From Lactarius indigo (lineage: Eukaryota; Basidiomycota; Agaricomycetes; Russulales; Russulaceae): a stretch of DNA of 64,000 nucleotides. The stretch spans positions 1 through 64,000 of the forward strand of contig JAFKAC010000141.1 of the NCBI GenBank assembly GCA_025766275.1, read 5' to 3'. This document shows, in pieces, positions 12,171 to 25,901 of this stretch. The notes below the pieces were generated by a model, which had not been told where the DNA came from, did not search any database, and saw nothing but the letters and a program-made list of their open reading frames with translations. Position numbers and translations under genes: made by a program. Within the stretch, counting starts at the first letter, position 1; the number at the start of each line of letters is the position of its first letter.

Positions 12171-13614
12171 GACTGCTTCCCTTTCCTGTCATGCGAATGC
12201 GCCGCGCCGTCTTACGGTAGCCGCGGCACTCCTCCTTCTTGCCCATCCATCAAGGAACTCGAGACCTTGACAGGACGAGTGGAAATACAGTAAATGAAAA
12301 AAGAGTGTACTAATCACGTCATGTGATGACTTAGCTCCCGAATTGGACCCGAAGCGACAGAGGCGGACACGACCCTGAACTGGTCTAGCGCCGAGCACCT
12401 TCGTCTTCGTGGGTCTAAACGTGTGTCTGGCTCAAAGTTGTCGTATGCACGGCTGCCCAGAGATGGATAGCATGGAATGGAAGAAGCTGAGCTAATATAG
12501 TTTGGGGTCCAGAGCACTCAAGCAATCCGGTTTACTGACGAGGATTGGCTGCTTGTCTGTGCGAGCGAGCAAGGTGGGGAAAGAAGGTAAATAATATCTA
12601 CACGGTGAGATAAAGGTGCCACGGTTGCCGTGGATGAAGTGAACTGGCATCTTCGAATGCGGCTTCTTGCCTGGTCTCACAGGTGAAGTTATATAGTGTA
12701 AGGGTCGGTTGTTACCCTCAGGATGTGCTCGTTGCGGAGGTTATACAGCAGTTGTTACCATAAACTCGGAGTCTCAAAACTTCCCCGTCAGTGTAAATGG
12801 ACCAATAGGCAATCCCATACCACCTCCGAGGAGATGGTTCCGTATTTCATAACCGTCAGATAGACTGGACAACTTTGAGAGAAAGACATTTATTTAGTTG
12901 CTAGGCTCAGGAGGGGGCCATTCGGAAGTCGGGAAGTCGGGAAATTAATGGAGCATGTTTGGACGTATTTGGGGATATTTCGCGGTCGGTCACGTCAGTT
13001 CCATCTCGCTGATCGAGTTCCCCCCGTTGTTACAGCAGTTAGATAACAGCATATACTCGACCCTTTTCCATCCGCTTCCCACCCCCTCTTCTCTTCCTCT
13101 TTTCGCTTACGCCCAGTCTCGGGTTCGACGCGCTGTACAATCTGTTCTTCTGCTGCCACCCTGGTACCTCTTCACTTTTTGGACGTCGCGTCGCGTCCAG
13201 TTTACCCTTACCCGCGTCCTGTAATTTTGATCACCGACTCTTCCCCGTCCTTTCCCATCCTCAGATTGTGCGCACCTCCCCTCGGGACTGCCCCCTCCTC
13301 TGATACTCCTACTTGACGTGGTTGGATATTCCTTGCTTCTGTATACTTGCCTAATTGGAGAACTCTCAAGTTTCGAACTTTCGTCCGTCTGGACCTCATT
13401 CTCTCGATTCGTTCTCTTTAGCCCTTCCAAAGCAGGGCTCGTGGCACTACCATCATCGGGTAAGATATACATCTCAGGATCACGCTTTGCGTCCGACTGA
13501 ATATTCAACACCACTTCCCTCCCTCCAGTTCCTGCCGTTTACCGCCTCGCCGCCTCCTTCATACCCTCGGTCGGCGCTTATAATCACTCATATTGCTCTA
13601 TCTTTCTATGTCAT
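12171..13614. other. Long intergenic region upstream of the RasGEF gene
   Basis: About 1.4 kb without a supportable gene. The right part, roughly 13050-13610, is pyrimidine-rich on the plus strand and looks like the promoter and leader of the RasGEF gene. The left part contains the promoter of the nickel/cobalt transporter. Confidence 0.45.
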
Positions 13615-16600
13615 ATGGCCGTCATGACGTCCCTTCGCCTCAAAATCGATACCTCTGTCGCACTTGTCTCGCATTCTCATCGTGTTGATCCCAACAGTAG
13701 TGGCCATACTCCAAGCTCTGTCCGCCATATCACTGACGGATATCTTCGAGATCCTTCATGTTCTCCTACTACCTCCGCTCTTTCCTTGGTATCCCCCGCC
13801 GATTCTTCCGCCAATGCATCCACGTCGTCTCTTCTTCTACCACAAGCACCCTCCGTATATTCAGCAACAACTGTCGATACAGACTTGAGCCCTTCCGAGC
13901 GACCCCAACCAGAATACGTCCTTGCTATGCACGACTATGTTCCTGAGCAGCGTAACGCCACTTGTCTCGCTTTCCGTGCAGGCCAAGTGATCCGAGTCCT
14001 CAATCGTGATCCGAGTGGATGGTGGGATGGCGAATTAGATGGCAGCCGTGGATGGTTTCCCAGCAACTACGTCAACGGTGATCTTGCACTCTTGGGGGAC
14101 GATCATCTTCCTCAATCTATATCGGTTCGCTGATGCTTTCCGTTCATTCTTCTGATGTGTATCAAACTTACGCATGTATTTCAGCGGAAGCGAATACAAC
14201 ACTCTCCAGCCCGTTCTACTATCTCGTCCCCTACCACGAGTTTGAATTCATCTCGGCAGAGTCTTTTCTCTCGAGATGATTATTGCCCACCCCCGATGGT
14301 TCCATTACTCCATGCTTTGTCGTTGCTGCACAATGCTGTTCGGTCGAACCGAATAGCTCACTTTCAGCCTTCTGTAGCATGCATCATATCATGCGTCCGC
14401 TCTATTCTGGCTGCCGTCGGGTGCTTATCGCGTGAGGCGCATTTACTACGGCAGTTTTCCACTCTTGCTCAGGAGCGCAAACGCGTCCTGTCCGACCTTG
14501 CCGCCATTGTCAACCAGGCGAAATCAGCTTCCTGCGATGACGTCGACGACGACGAGCGGGAGATGCAAGTAGAGAAAATGGTGAGGCTCGCAGGACAGGT
14601 TTTCTCTCGAGTGCGGCGCCTTTTAGCGATTGCCGCCCGATGCGGCGTCAAAGTCCCCGAGGAACGGGTTTCCACTGAATACCCATCAATGCTTTTAGAG
14701 TCTCTGTCAACACAGGCACCAGACCGGTTGTCATCCAGTGGTTCTCTCGCCAGTAGCTCAACAGCCGAGAACGAAGACGAGACTCTGAGGGTAACGCCGT
14801 GGCAAGCTAAGAACCCCAACTCCCTTTCGTTGTCCAATACTCGAGGCCGTCCTCTTACGCCCAAGACCGCCGCTAGGGCAAGGAGTATGGGAGATTTACG
14901 TCTCGGACGCAGAACCTCTTTAGAAACAGAGCTGCGGCACAATCCCAGTCTTATGCAACCCATCCACGTGCGCGTGCTCGGCCCTGCGGACTCACGCCTG
15001 AACAGCCACAAGCATGGCCCTTCAATTAGCAGCGTGTCCTCCTCCTCGTCATTCACTTCCGCGGATTCCACCTCTAGCCCCATGTCTCCGCCTTTTCCTT
15101 CTGGCCCTTCCACATATGAAGAGCTGATGGAAGCTCTCCGACGCACGCACAACCAATACTTATCTACGATCGCAGCGTTTATCGGGCACGCGCATGCACA
15201 CTCGCGTTCGTCACACGCGGCAAGTACTGGTCATATGTATGAGCTTGTACGGGAGATTGTGGAGATCGTATGCAGGCTCTTGGTTGTGGTGGAGGCAGTC
15301 CTGCATCATCCCACAGTGCCTGTTCACAAGGCCGCCAATCTCAAATCAGCCAAGGATGGTCTATATAACGTGACTAGTAGCCTCGCGGAGTCCGTGCGCC
15401 TTTTGACAGGCAGCCTTCCTCCCAACATGACTGAAGAGCAAGAAAAAATGGCTTTGATTCGCTCTGCGACCAATGCGCTTAGGGCTGGCGCGGATTGCGT
15501 AGCGGCCGTGAAGATGTGTCTGAATCGTTCGACAGGCGAACAACCCTTTGTCATTGAGCGACCGGGGGCCCTCGACGAGTATTCTACACCTTCGCGTTCT
15601 GCCGGCCAAATTGTTCGTTCTCGCCTCCAACGAGCCGTCAGCTGGAACGGGGTACATCAAGTTGCCGGGGACTCGTCTGACGAGGGAGGCGATAGCACCG
15701 TTCTATCGCGGGCTGGAACCAGTGCAGGCACCTCCCTACAAAGTTCAAATACGTCAGAAGAACCTACGACTCAGGCATTCCTGGTGCGTATCCTAATATT
15801 TTGGGTATCGTGTCATTCTTTGACACGATTATCTTAGAACTCTCCCGTCGAATCAGGCTCGCCTTCCCATGTGCCTCAAATCACGGGGCGGGAGGACAAC
15901 CACGACGAAGGGAACCTTCTGGAAGAGAAGATCCTGCATGGGGACCTACCGTCAATCCCCACAACAGACGTGCCCGATCAAAGTCCGCTCGACCCAGACT
16001 CGTGGTTACAATCTCACGATTATTTGCCCGAAGACGTCGCCTACGATAAGGACGGCCACCTTGTCGGTGCTACTCTTCAAGCTATAGTCGAGAAGATGAC
16101 CCCCCATGCTTCGATTGTGGACTCCGCCTTTTCATCCATATTTTTTCTTACCTTCAGGCTGTTTGCGTCACCAACTGACTTGGTACAAGCCATCATCGAT
16201 CGTTACAATCTCGTTCCCCCTCCAGGACTTTCTGAAGAGCGTGTCTACGTATGGCAACAACGAAAAGGGATTCCTGTTCGTTTGCGCGTTTCCAACCTCA
16301 TCAAGTCGTGGCTAGAATTGTACTGGCGACCTGCGTCTGATAATGTCGTGTTGAAATTGCTACTTGACTTCAACCGCGACGCGTTGGCGCACATGTTCCC
16401 AGGCCCATCCCAGCGCATTCACGAATTCATTACGACGCGCGAACGCGAAGGAGAGCAGGCCACCCCCCCAACTCCTCGACCCGATCTCGTTCGAGATCCC
16501 TCAATGGCGTTCATCGTTAACTCACCATCTGAGATACCGCGCCCTGTCATGACCAAGACACTCTTCTCTCAGTTGCGGAGTCGAAATTTCGCTTCCATTT

Positions 16601-17694
16601 CTATCACGGATTTCGACACCCTCGAACTTGCACGTCAATTTACGATTATGGAGTCTAACCTCTTCTGCGCAATCCTGCCAGAGGAAATTTTGGAGAGTGG
16701 GCAGGAGGGGTCTAAGCCTCCACTCAATGTACGGGCAGTTACGGGCCTCAGCACTGTCATCACTGGCTGGGTTGCGGAATGTATCCTGAACGAGACCGAC
16801 ATCAAGAAGCGCACAACGCTCGTCAAGTTTTTCATCAAGGTGGCTGACGTAAGTCATTGTCCCCCCGAGGTGAAGTCTGTGTTGACTCTGCTCGGTACAG
16901 CGCTGCATGACGTTGAACAACTTCGCGACATCGCGCTCTATTCTTGCGGCGTTGGACTCTTCGACTATTTCCCGTCTGCAGCAGACCTGGACGGTATGTT
17001 TTCGTTTGGTGCTTGTCTTTATCCCACTTATGTCTTTTACTTTATTCTGTAGGGCGTGCCTCAGAAGCAAAAGTTACAGCTTGATGGCGTGCGCAAACTC
17101 GCTGACTACGCACGGAATTATCATGAGTATCGTTCACGCCTACGTGCGACCATACCTCCCGCTGTCCCATTTTTGGGTGAGTGCCCTACTCCACAATGTC
17201 GCCACCATTTTGACCCCCTATATTTAGGCTTGTACCTGACCGATGTCACGTTCTGCCGAGAAGGAAACACGTCACACAGGACGTCCCCATTAGCCGCCGA
17301 TAAAAAGCTGATCAACTTTAGCAAATATCACAAAATGGCTCGAATTGTTCAAGGTACGGTGGCGTTCCGTTTTGAGAATAAGCGCAGGTCTGAAATATCG
17401 TTGTCAGATATACAACGCTTCCAAGTTCATTATGTACTAAAGGAGATCCCGGAGGTCCAAGACTTCTTGAACGAAGCCTTTGAGAGATCCAAGCATCATG
17501 GAGACCTTCAAGACCTGTACCGTCGCAGGTATGGAAGTCCTGTCCTATTCCAGGGTTGTCACTGACCGGTGCTTTATAGCTTGCTTGTTGAACCCAGGCA
17601 GGCAGCGGACGCTACGCCTTCGGGGGACGTTCGTCAACTCTTCTCTTGGACAAACCGCTCCCAAGTTAGTCAACAGCCAGTACAAGTCTCTTGA
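13615..17694 (+). CDS. SH3-domain Ras guanine nucleotide exchange factor (Cdc25-like)
   Basis: This activates Ras by exchanging GDP for GTP at the plasma membrane. The model has exons 13615-14124, 14185-15783, 15838-16848, 16901-16993, 17053-17176, 17228-17528 and 17580-17694, all in phase, giving 1,209 residues. An SH3 domain spans about residues 99-156 (EYVLAMHDYVPEQ, DPSGWWDGELDGSRGWFPSNY). The middle is serine-rich. The RasGEF N-terminal (REM) module begins near VGATLQAIVEKMTPHAS. The catalytic Cdc25 homology domain starts around LARQFTIMESNLF, with LNNFATSRSILAALDSSTIS, PPAVPFLGLYLTDVTF and INFSKYHKMA. The last exon encodes a short tail ending QVSQQPVQVS. The order SH3-REM-CDC25 is that of fungal Cdc25/Ste6 proteins. 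Start codon: first ATG of the frame; a second ATG lies three codons on. Confidence 0.9.
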
Positions 17695-17988
17695 TCAGAC
17701 TCAACGTCGCGAGTACATCCCCCATTACTATTCATTCCCTCATTTTTTCTTTCTCTCCGCTTTGCATTCCCCATCTGAACCTTGGAATCATCTCGTCATG
17801 CATCTTCCTGGAACCATTGTAGATCGACATATTTCATATCTTAGCTGCATCTTTATCATCCGTAACTATCATCTACATCGTCATTTGGCTTCATCAACCA
17901 CGCATTACAAATCATTACCACGCCAATCTGTACCTGTGACCGGTCGGAGATATCTACAATGTGAATGAACACTTATACCTGTTCGAAA
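17695..17988. other. Convergent intergenic stretch
   Basis: Less than 300 bases between the converging RasGEF and F-box genes. It is pyrimidine-rich on the plus strand and has no gene of its own. Confidence 0.5.
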
Positions 17989-19470
17989 CTAATGATCTCC
18001 CGCATGAACCACGGGGTGGTCATACTTGGTAACATAGAATCCGATATCCCACCCCTTCTTGTATTTTAATCCGTCGTTCCCGTTCCCCTGAGCGGGCGGT
18101 AGTGAGGGGTAGGTTTCTGGTCTTACGGCGGGACCGAAGTCATAGACAAACGGCCGATTCTGTGTTGCACCGAAGAGACGGGAGCTCTCGAGTATGATCG
18201 AATATACTGGTGAAACATCATTCCCAGGGGCGTGCACGCTCCACCCTCGGCTGGCAGCACGCACGTCCCAGAATGCGACTACGCTGTGTCTCGCAGAGCC
18301 CGCGGCGATGTGTGCACCCCCACCACCACCGCAAGCGACAGCGTAAACGGGTTCGAACGACCATGGGTCGGCGAAGGTGAGTGTAGGGGCGTGAGACGAG
18401 CGCATGTCGTGTACGCGTACGAGACCGTCGAACCAACCCGAGACGAGGATCTGATCTGATGCTCCCCAAGGGGATGCGGGCGGTGCAGATGCGATGCCAT
18501 ACACCGCAGAGGGCCGCTCAAAGTCAGAGTCACACTGGTGCTCGGACGCGCGCAAAACCGCGGTCGGCGTTGGTGAGATGGAGTCCTGCGCGATGGAATG
18601 GACGGTGAGGGGTGTGTCGGACGAAGTGCCAAACGCGGCAAAAGGGGTAGACGAGGAAGTGGAAAGAAGCGCCGACCAGGCACGGGTGTCCAGATTGATC
18701 ACATCTGGGGCAGAGGACAAGTAGGAGAAATTGAGAAGACCGGCTTTGCCGCCGGTCGACATTGACAGGAGGGTGTTGCCGGACACAGCCAACGCCTCGA
18801 TCAATTCGCCGTCGTGATAGTGGAAAGGTGTACGGGAGGAGGAGTCGACCGGAACGCCGAGTTGACCGGGATTACATGGTGGTATGTTGACACGTTGGAT
18901 TTCGCCGTCCTCAAAACCGATGAAGAGAGTGCTGTCTGAGCCACCGTCCGGGGCGCACGCTATGCTGGTGATATCATTCCTTGGAGCGTCCTGAAGGCCG
19001 AAGTCGAATGAAGCCTCGAAGGAGATGCCGGGAGAGGTGCCGTCATGGTCGGAGGTTATAAACTCATACGAATACAGTGTGTGACCAGCCGCGACGAACA
19101 ACCGAGACTCATTTATCGCAAGGAGAGGCTGGAACTTGCCCCTCCACGGACAAGAGAGAGGTCGAGCTACGAAGCGCTGCTTTTTCCAAGACCTGTCTGA
19201 CAGGGTGTGGTATTTGATCTGCGCTAGTGGACTCCAACGCGGAAGGCTTTTCACCAAGCTGTTTGACGGTCTGGGAAAAGTATGGAGGACAGAATTCCAG
19301 CCAAAGTTGTGCACCTGTGAAACAGTATGAGGCATAAGCGTGGTGAACAAGCGGAAACCCACAAGTCTGTGTAAATCACGAGAGACTTGAGTCAGGAGGA
19401 GAAGGTCGGCGAGGGAAAGATGGGCCGTGATAAGTATGAAGATGTCAGACGGTAAAGAGAGCAGGGACAT
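17989..19470 (-). CDS. F-box and WD-repeat protein
   Basis: This is a likely substrate receptor of an SCF ubiquitin ligase. A single frame of 493 codons starts at ATG 19470. The first 45 residues hold the F-box (MSLLSLPSDIFILITAHLSL, then ADLLLLTQVSRDLHRLV). From about residue 100 onward the protein reads like a beta-propeller: ITSIACAPDGG, LFIGFEDGEIQRVNI, ILVSGWFDGLVRVHDMRSSH, VYAVACGGGGGAHIAAGS and VVAFWDVRAASRGWSV. Repeat signatures are weak, as in FBXW4-like proteins. A small intron near codons 45-60 cannot be excluded, because the coding reading there is less typical. It is divergent from the Miro gene, with 156 bases between start codons. Confidence 0.8.
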   Translation of the reverse strand: MSLLSLPSDIFILITAHLSLADLLLLTQVSRDLHRLVGFRLFTTLMPHTVSQVHNFGWNSVLHTFPRPSNSLVKSLPRWSPLAQIKYHTLSDRSWKKQRFVARPLSCPWRGKFQPLLAINESRLFVAAGHTLYSYEFITSDHDGTSPGISFEASFDFGLQDAPRNDITSIACAPDGGSDSTLFIGFEDGEIQRVNIPPCNPGQLGVPVDSSSRTPFHYHDGELIEALAVSGNTLLSMSTGGKAGLLNFSYLSSAPDVINLDTRAWSALLSTSSSTPFAAFGTSSDTPLTVHSIAQDSISPTPTAVLRASEHQCDSDFERPSAVYGIASAPPASPWGASDQILVSGWFDGLVRVHDMRSSHAPTLTFADPWSFEPVYAVACGGGGGAHIAAGSARHSVVAFWDVRAASRGWSVHAPGNDVSPVYSIILESSRLFGATQNRPFVYDFGPAVRPETYPSLPPAQGNGNDGLKYKKGWDIGFYVTKYDHPVVHAGDH

Positions 19471-19626
19471 GCTGACAGCCTGGACATGGTCGAATCCTGG
19501 GGTTTGCTTTTATTGCAAAGCGCCTATTCGATGAATTACCCGGTCCGTTGTCCGAGTCTTTGAACTTGCGCCCTTCTCACGCGCATACACCCATACACCC
19601 ATCTTTTCTATATCGTCATTCAAAGT
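19471..19626. promoter_or_regulatory. Shared divergent promoter of the F-box gene and the Miro gene
   Basis: The two start codons are 156 bases apart on opposite strands. The region must serve as promoter and leader for both genes. No specific binding site is asserted. Confidence 0.4.
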
Positions 19627-22347
<2,721 letters not shown>

Positions 22348-22603
22348 ATCTAGGGGCGAGTGAGAGGGGTGTGTGTAGAGTCAACGCAACCATTCCTTTG
22401 AGTTGTCTGATCCGATTCGGTAACGCGCATGGCCTGACTGCACTAAGCGACTGCCTTGAGGTCTCATGCAACGAGGCGAGGTCGAGAATACGAGAGAGCA
22501 TTAGTTAACCTTCGCCTTTGGGGTCTCTAAAGCTCTTGTTAGTCAACTACACCGCGATCAAGAACCCACAACCCGTTCCCTCGCACTCGGTCTTCAGTTA
22601 ATC

Positions 22604-24436
22604 ATGGATGCTGATATGGATTTCGAACAAGGAGGCTCTGCCGACGCTCTCGCCATCTTCCAAGAGGCCTTCAATGCCCAGCAGCGTGCCCCGCCAACCA
22701 TCAATCATGACCGCAAGATGCTGTACGTGCACCCTTTGCCCTCCCTCATCTTACTGATCTCTCTCAATCCCAACATTTTCGATCGGCCGTCGCTCTCGCA
22801 GCGATCTCGTCTTTGTCCAAGACTGCACTGGCAGCCAGGGATCCTACATTTCCTCCGCGACGAAAAATATCCAACTCATCTGCGAGAACATCTTTCAATC
22901 GGGCAAGTTGCAATCCCGCGAGGACCTGCGCGTCGGCCTAGTCGCCTATCGCGATCACCCACCGCAGGACCACACCTACGTAACACGCAATTTTGGTTTT
23001 TCGTCCGATATCGACAAGGTCCACCGAGACCTCTCGAGCCTGTATGCCTCGGGCGGCGGTGACGGACCTGAGGCAGTTACCGCTGCCCTAGCGGAGGCGC
23101 TCAAAATGGACTGGAACGAGCGAGCGAGCAAGATGATCGTGCTCATAGCCGACGCGCCTCCGCATGGCATTGGAGAATACGGGGATGGTGTGTGTTTTAT
23201 GCTTCCGTGTCGTCGCCGTATGGCTCCCCATTTATCCCCTCCATCGCCCCTCAGGATTCGACGATGGGTCCCCTGACGGCAATGACCCCCTTGAACTGGC
23301 TCGGCAGATGGCCACCCGTGGCATCACTCTGGTACTCCTGTTACGATCGCAAATAGACCCCTACGATCTTCTGACACGTTCGTCCGCAGTTCTTCGTGGC
23401 ATGCGAACCAGCGCTAAGTAGTTACTCGGTATGTCCCCCTTTCGTCCGCGCAGGCCGCCCCGCTGTTGTCTGAACACCCATTCCCCCGCCCTTCCTTCTC
23501 TATTTCAGTATGCGACGGATTTTTACAAGGCACTCGTCAACATCACATCGGGCATCATGCTTCCGCTGACCACAGCGGACTTGCTCGCACATGCCATTGT
23601 CGGCCTCGTGCTCGAGAATCTCGATATGGAGCGTCTCGTGCGGGAAGTCGGACAGGCCGTCGCGCAACGGATCTTGGGTAACAACGAAAGCGTGGACGAG
23701 GTCGCACGAGAGCTGCACGAGAAGCTGCTCTTACGGAACGAAAGCACGAAAAAGGTCGTCATCGAGAGCATTTACAAGGACTCGGAAGAGTCGAGGCACA
23801 ACGTTGACGTCTTCTCGCGGGCGTCCAACCTCGCGGATGCGCGGCCGCACTTACGAAAGGTACGTCCGACCGCAGATCGTGAAACCATGAACGCAAGCAC
23901 CTCCATTCTCAGCACAAGGCCGCTTTTTTTGTGTGTGTATGTGTAGATTTCCGGGACCCGCTTCACGGAAAAGTATATGCAAGTGCGGATGCACAGCGCG
24001 CGCAGCTCATACGGTTATGGCTATTCGCCGTCTCTCCCGCCACGTGCGCCGGATTCCAGTTCCAGGTCGCCGCTGTCAGGCGGCTTCGCGTCGTCACCGC
24101 CACGCAAAGTCGTTACGGATTTCGCGGCATTTGGCGCGCCAAAGACGTCCAGCGTGTTTGGCACGGCCGTCCAGTCCACCCCGTTCTCCCTAGCAGGCAA
24201 CCAGGCGGCCTTTGGCAGCATGCGGACGAACAACAAGGCCTCTATATACGACGACGACGATGAGGAGGAAGAGAGCGGTGGGGGACAAAAGGTACTCTTG
24301 AGAGAAGACCCTATCACTCTAGACCAGGTCCTTTATTTCCATCGCTCGCTTCGATGATACGACCACTCACACTCTTGAGGACGTACAGGCTCGTCGGATT
24401 ACCATGCAGAGCGCGTGGCGTGGTACCCGAGGCTAG
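22604..24436 (+). CDS. VWA-domain protein (alpha-kinase-associated VWA type)
   Basis: This has a von Willebrand factor A fold resembling the VWA part of alpha-kinase proteins such as VwkA, but no kinase domain is visible. ATG at 22604 gives MDADMDFEQGGSADALAIFQ. After an intron, RDLVFVQDCTGSQGSYI supplies the D-x-T-x-S metal-site (MIDAS) motif. GLVAYRDHPPQDHTYVTRNF and GGGDGPEAVTAALAEALKMD follow, with MIVLIADAPPHGIGEYGDG and FDDGSPDGNDPLELARQMAT as further VWA blocks. A helical region (LAHAIVGLVLENLDMERLVR) comes next, then a low-complexity serine-rich stretch and an acidic run (DDDDEEEE). The last exon ends SAWRGTRG. Its function in fungi is unknown to me. Confidence 0.8.
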
Positions 24437-24739
24437 TGTCATACCTCAGTTGGAAAGTTGTCGATTACTTTCATCACTCGATTGTGCGTCCCTTGTTCGG
24501 TTCCGTGCACACCTTCACTAAGAAAATATATCAACTCACAGGCATCAAGATCTTATCGCCCCGACTCTTGCAAACCATAGCATGCCCCTTCAGTGAACCA
24601 TCGTATTTGTTGGATTGTATAATTATCTGTGTGAATCGTTACATTCCATGGTGACAGTATTCAATGTACTTGTCGTGCATCAGGGACACCGAGAGGGTAT
24701 GATGCTACTGTATTCCAGGGAATAGGAAAACAAGCGTTG
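24437..24739. other. Convergent intergenic stretch
   Basis: About 300 bases between the VWA gene and the G-patch gene. It should contain both polyadenylation regions. I see no gene. Confidence 0.45.
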
Positions 24740-25806
24740 TTACAATAACTCGTTTCGTCTACGCTTCTTTTTTCTTGGAGCCTTTGAAGAGTTACCCCTC
24801 TTCGAGTCCTCACAATCTTCTACTGCTACTGATGTCCGCTCAAAAGGCGGTATGTCTAACTCGCCAGCAGACGACACTTTCCTTCGCTTGTTTTTCTTTT
24901 TCCTCTTGTACGGCACTTCATGGGGTGACTCAAAAGCCAACAGCTCCGACACTTGTTCCTGCACAGCCAACAGCGCGATTGTTTCGTCCGCATCCTGTTC
25001 GTTGCCGCATCTCTCCTTGCCCTCGCCACGATGAAGCTTCTTAGCAGCCCTTTCTGCCTTTTTGCGTAGCCTCCCCTGTCTCTTTGCCTCCTCGTTCGGG
25101 TCCTCCATCGATGCATCCCCAGAAGAGTCGATCTTGGATTTTTTCTTTGACCCCTTTTCCGTGCTAGCCCGTGCACTGTCGTCAACAACAGGAGTTTGCG
25201 ATATGGAAGTAGCCTCTGTTTCGACCATTTCGGACTGGACGTCGGGACCTAGGACAGGGCCACGGAAAAATCTCGAGTAAAGACCGCGGCGGGCGGCCTC
25301 ACGTTTCGCCAGAGCCATGAGGGATAAGCGAGGAGTGGCAGAGCCAGATGCAGTATCAGGAGTGATATCACCCGAGGAGATGGGCGTGCCCACGACTGGT
25401 GGGAGGTTCGATAGTATTCCAGTGGAAGTCTGCCTCAGGTTCAGCGTCGAAGAGCGTACGTTTTCAGTCTGTATGCGCCGTTAGTGGTAGACAAGTCGGA
25501 GGTGGGTTCAGCGGCTGCTCACAGATGCATCACCATTTTCGTCGTCACTGGAGAAACACTCGATCTGAATCGCAGATGCGGCTACCGTAAATAAACTTTT
25601 TTTCCTTGTCAGCAATTGTCGAGAAAAAGAGAGCTGGGTGCTCACTGGTCCCAAAAGGGGAATGCCTCGTCCCTGTCTTTGCCTATGCCGGCAAGAGTTC
25701 GTTTCTGTGGTATCGAAATGGGTCTTGAAATAGAGCCATTGCGAAGGCCAGTCCCTGCACCAGACCAGCCCTGATTGACGAGGAATGCGTGGCCATCGAG
25801 AGGCAT
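24740..25806 (-). CDS. G-patch protein (GPATCH4/PXR1-like)
   Basis: This is a nuclear or nucleolar RNA-associated protein; G-patch domains usually activate DEAH helicases. It starts at ATG 25806 with MPLDGHAFLVNQGWSGAGTG, then LRNGSISRPISIPQKRTLAG and IGKDRDEAFPFWDHLFTVAA. The segment joins across an intron whose acceptor follows an A run (WD|HLF). A second intron lies before TENVRSSTLNLRQ. The C-terminal half is rich in lysine and arginine (KKKSKID, RKKKNKRRK, RKKKRRRNELL), which fits a nucleolar location. The stop is TAA at 24740-24742. It is divergent from the ZFC3H1-type gene, with only 95 bases between starts. Confidence 0.8.
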
Positions 25807-25901
25807 AGCGGAGACGGTAACTCGGCATCTCCCGGGGGTAAGTGGATTACCACTGCCACTGCCCTCTCTGGGCTTCTGTCAACCCTTTTTTCCTGCCCCT
25901 C
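25807..25901. promoter_or_regulatory. Very short divergent promoter
   Basis: 95 bases separate the opposite ATGs of the G-patch and ZFC3H1-type genes. Both leaders must be very short, or the transcripts overlap. Confidence 0.4.

Noticed and set aside
14469..15152. 227-codon antisense frame over the RasGEF gene
   Set aside because: Lies wholly inside coding exons and has the arginine/serine bias of a shadow frame.
18218..18730. Several long antisense frames over the F-box gene
   Set aside because: Shadow frames of G/C-rich coding sequence; the sense frame carries the F-box and propeller signatures.
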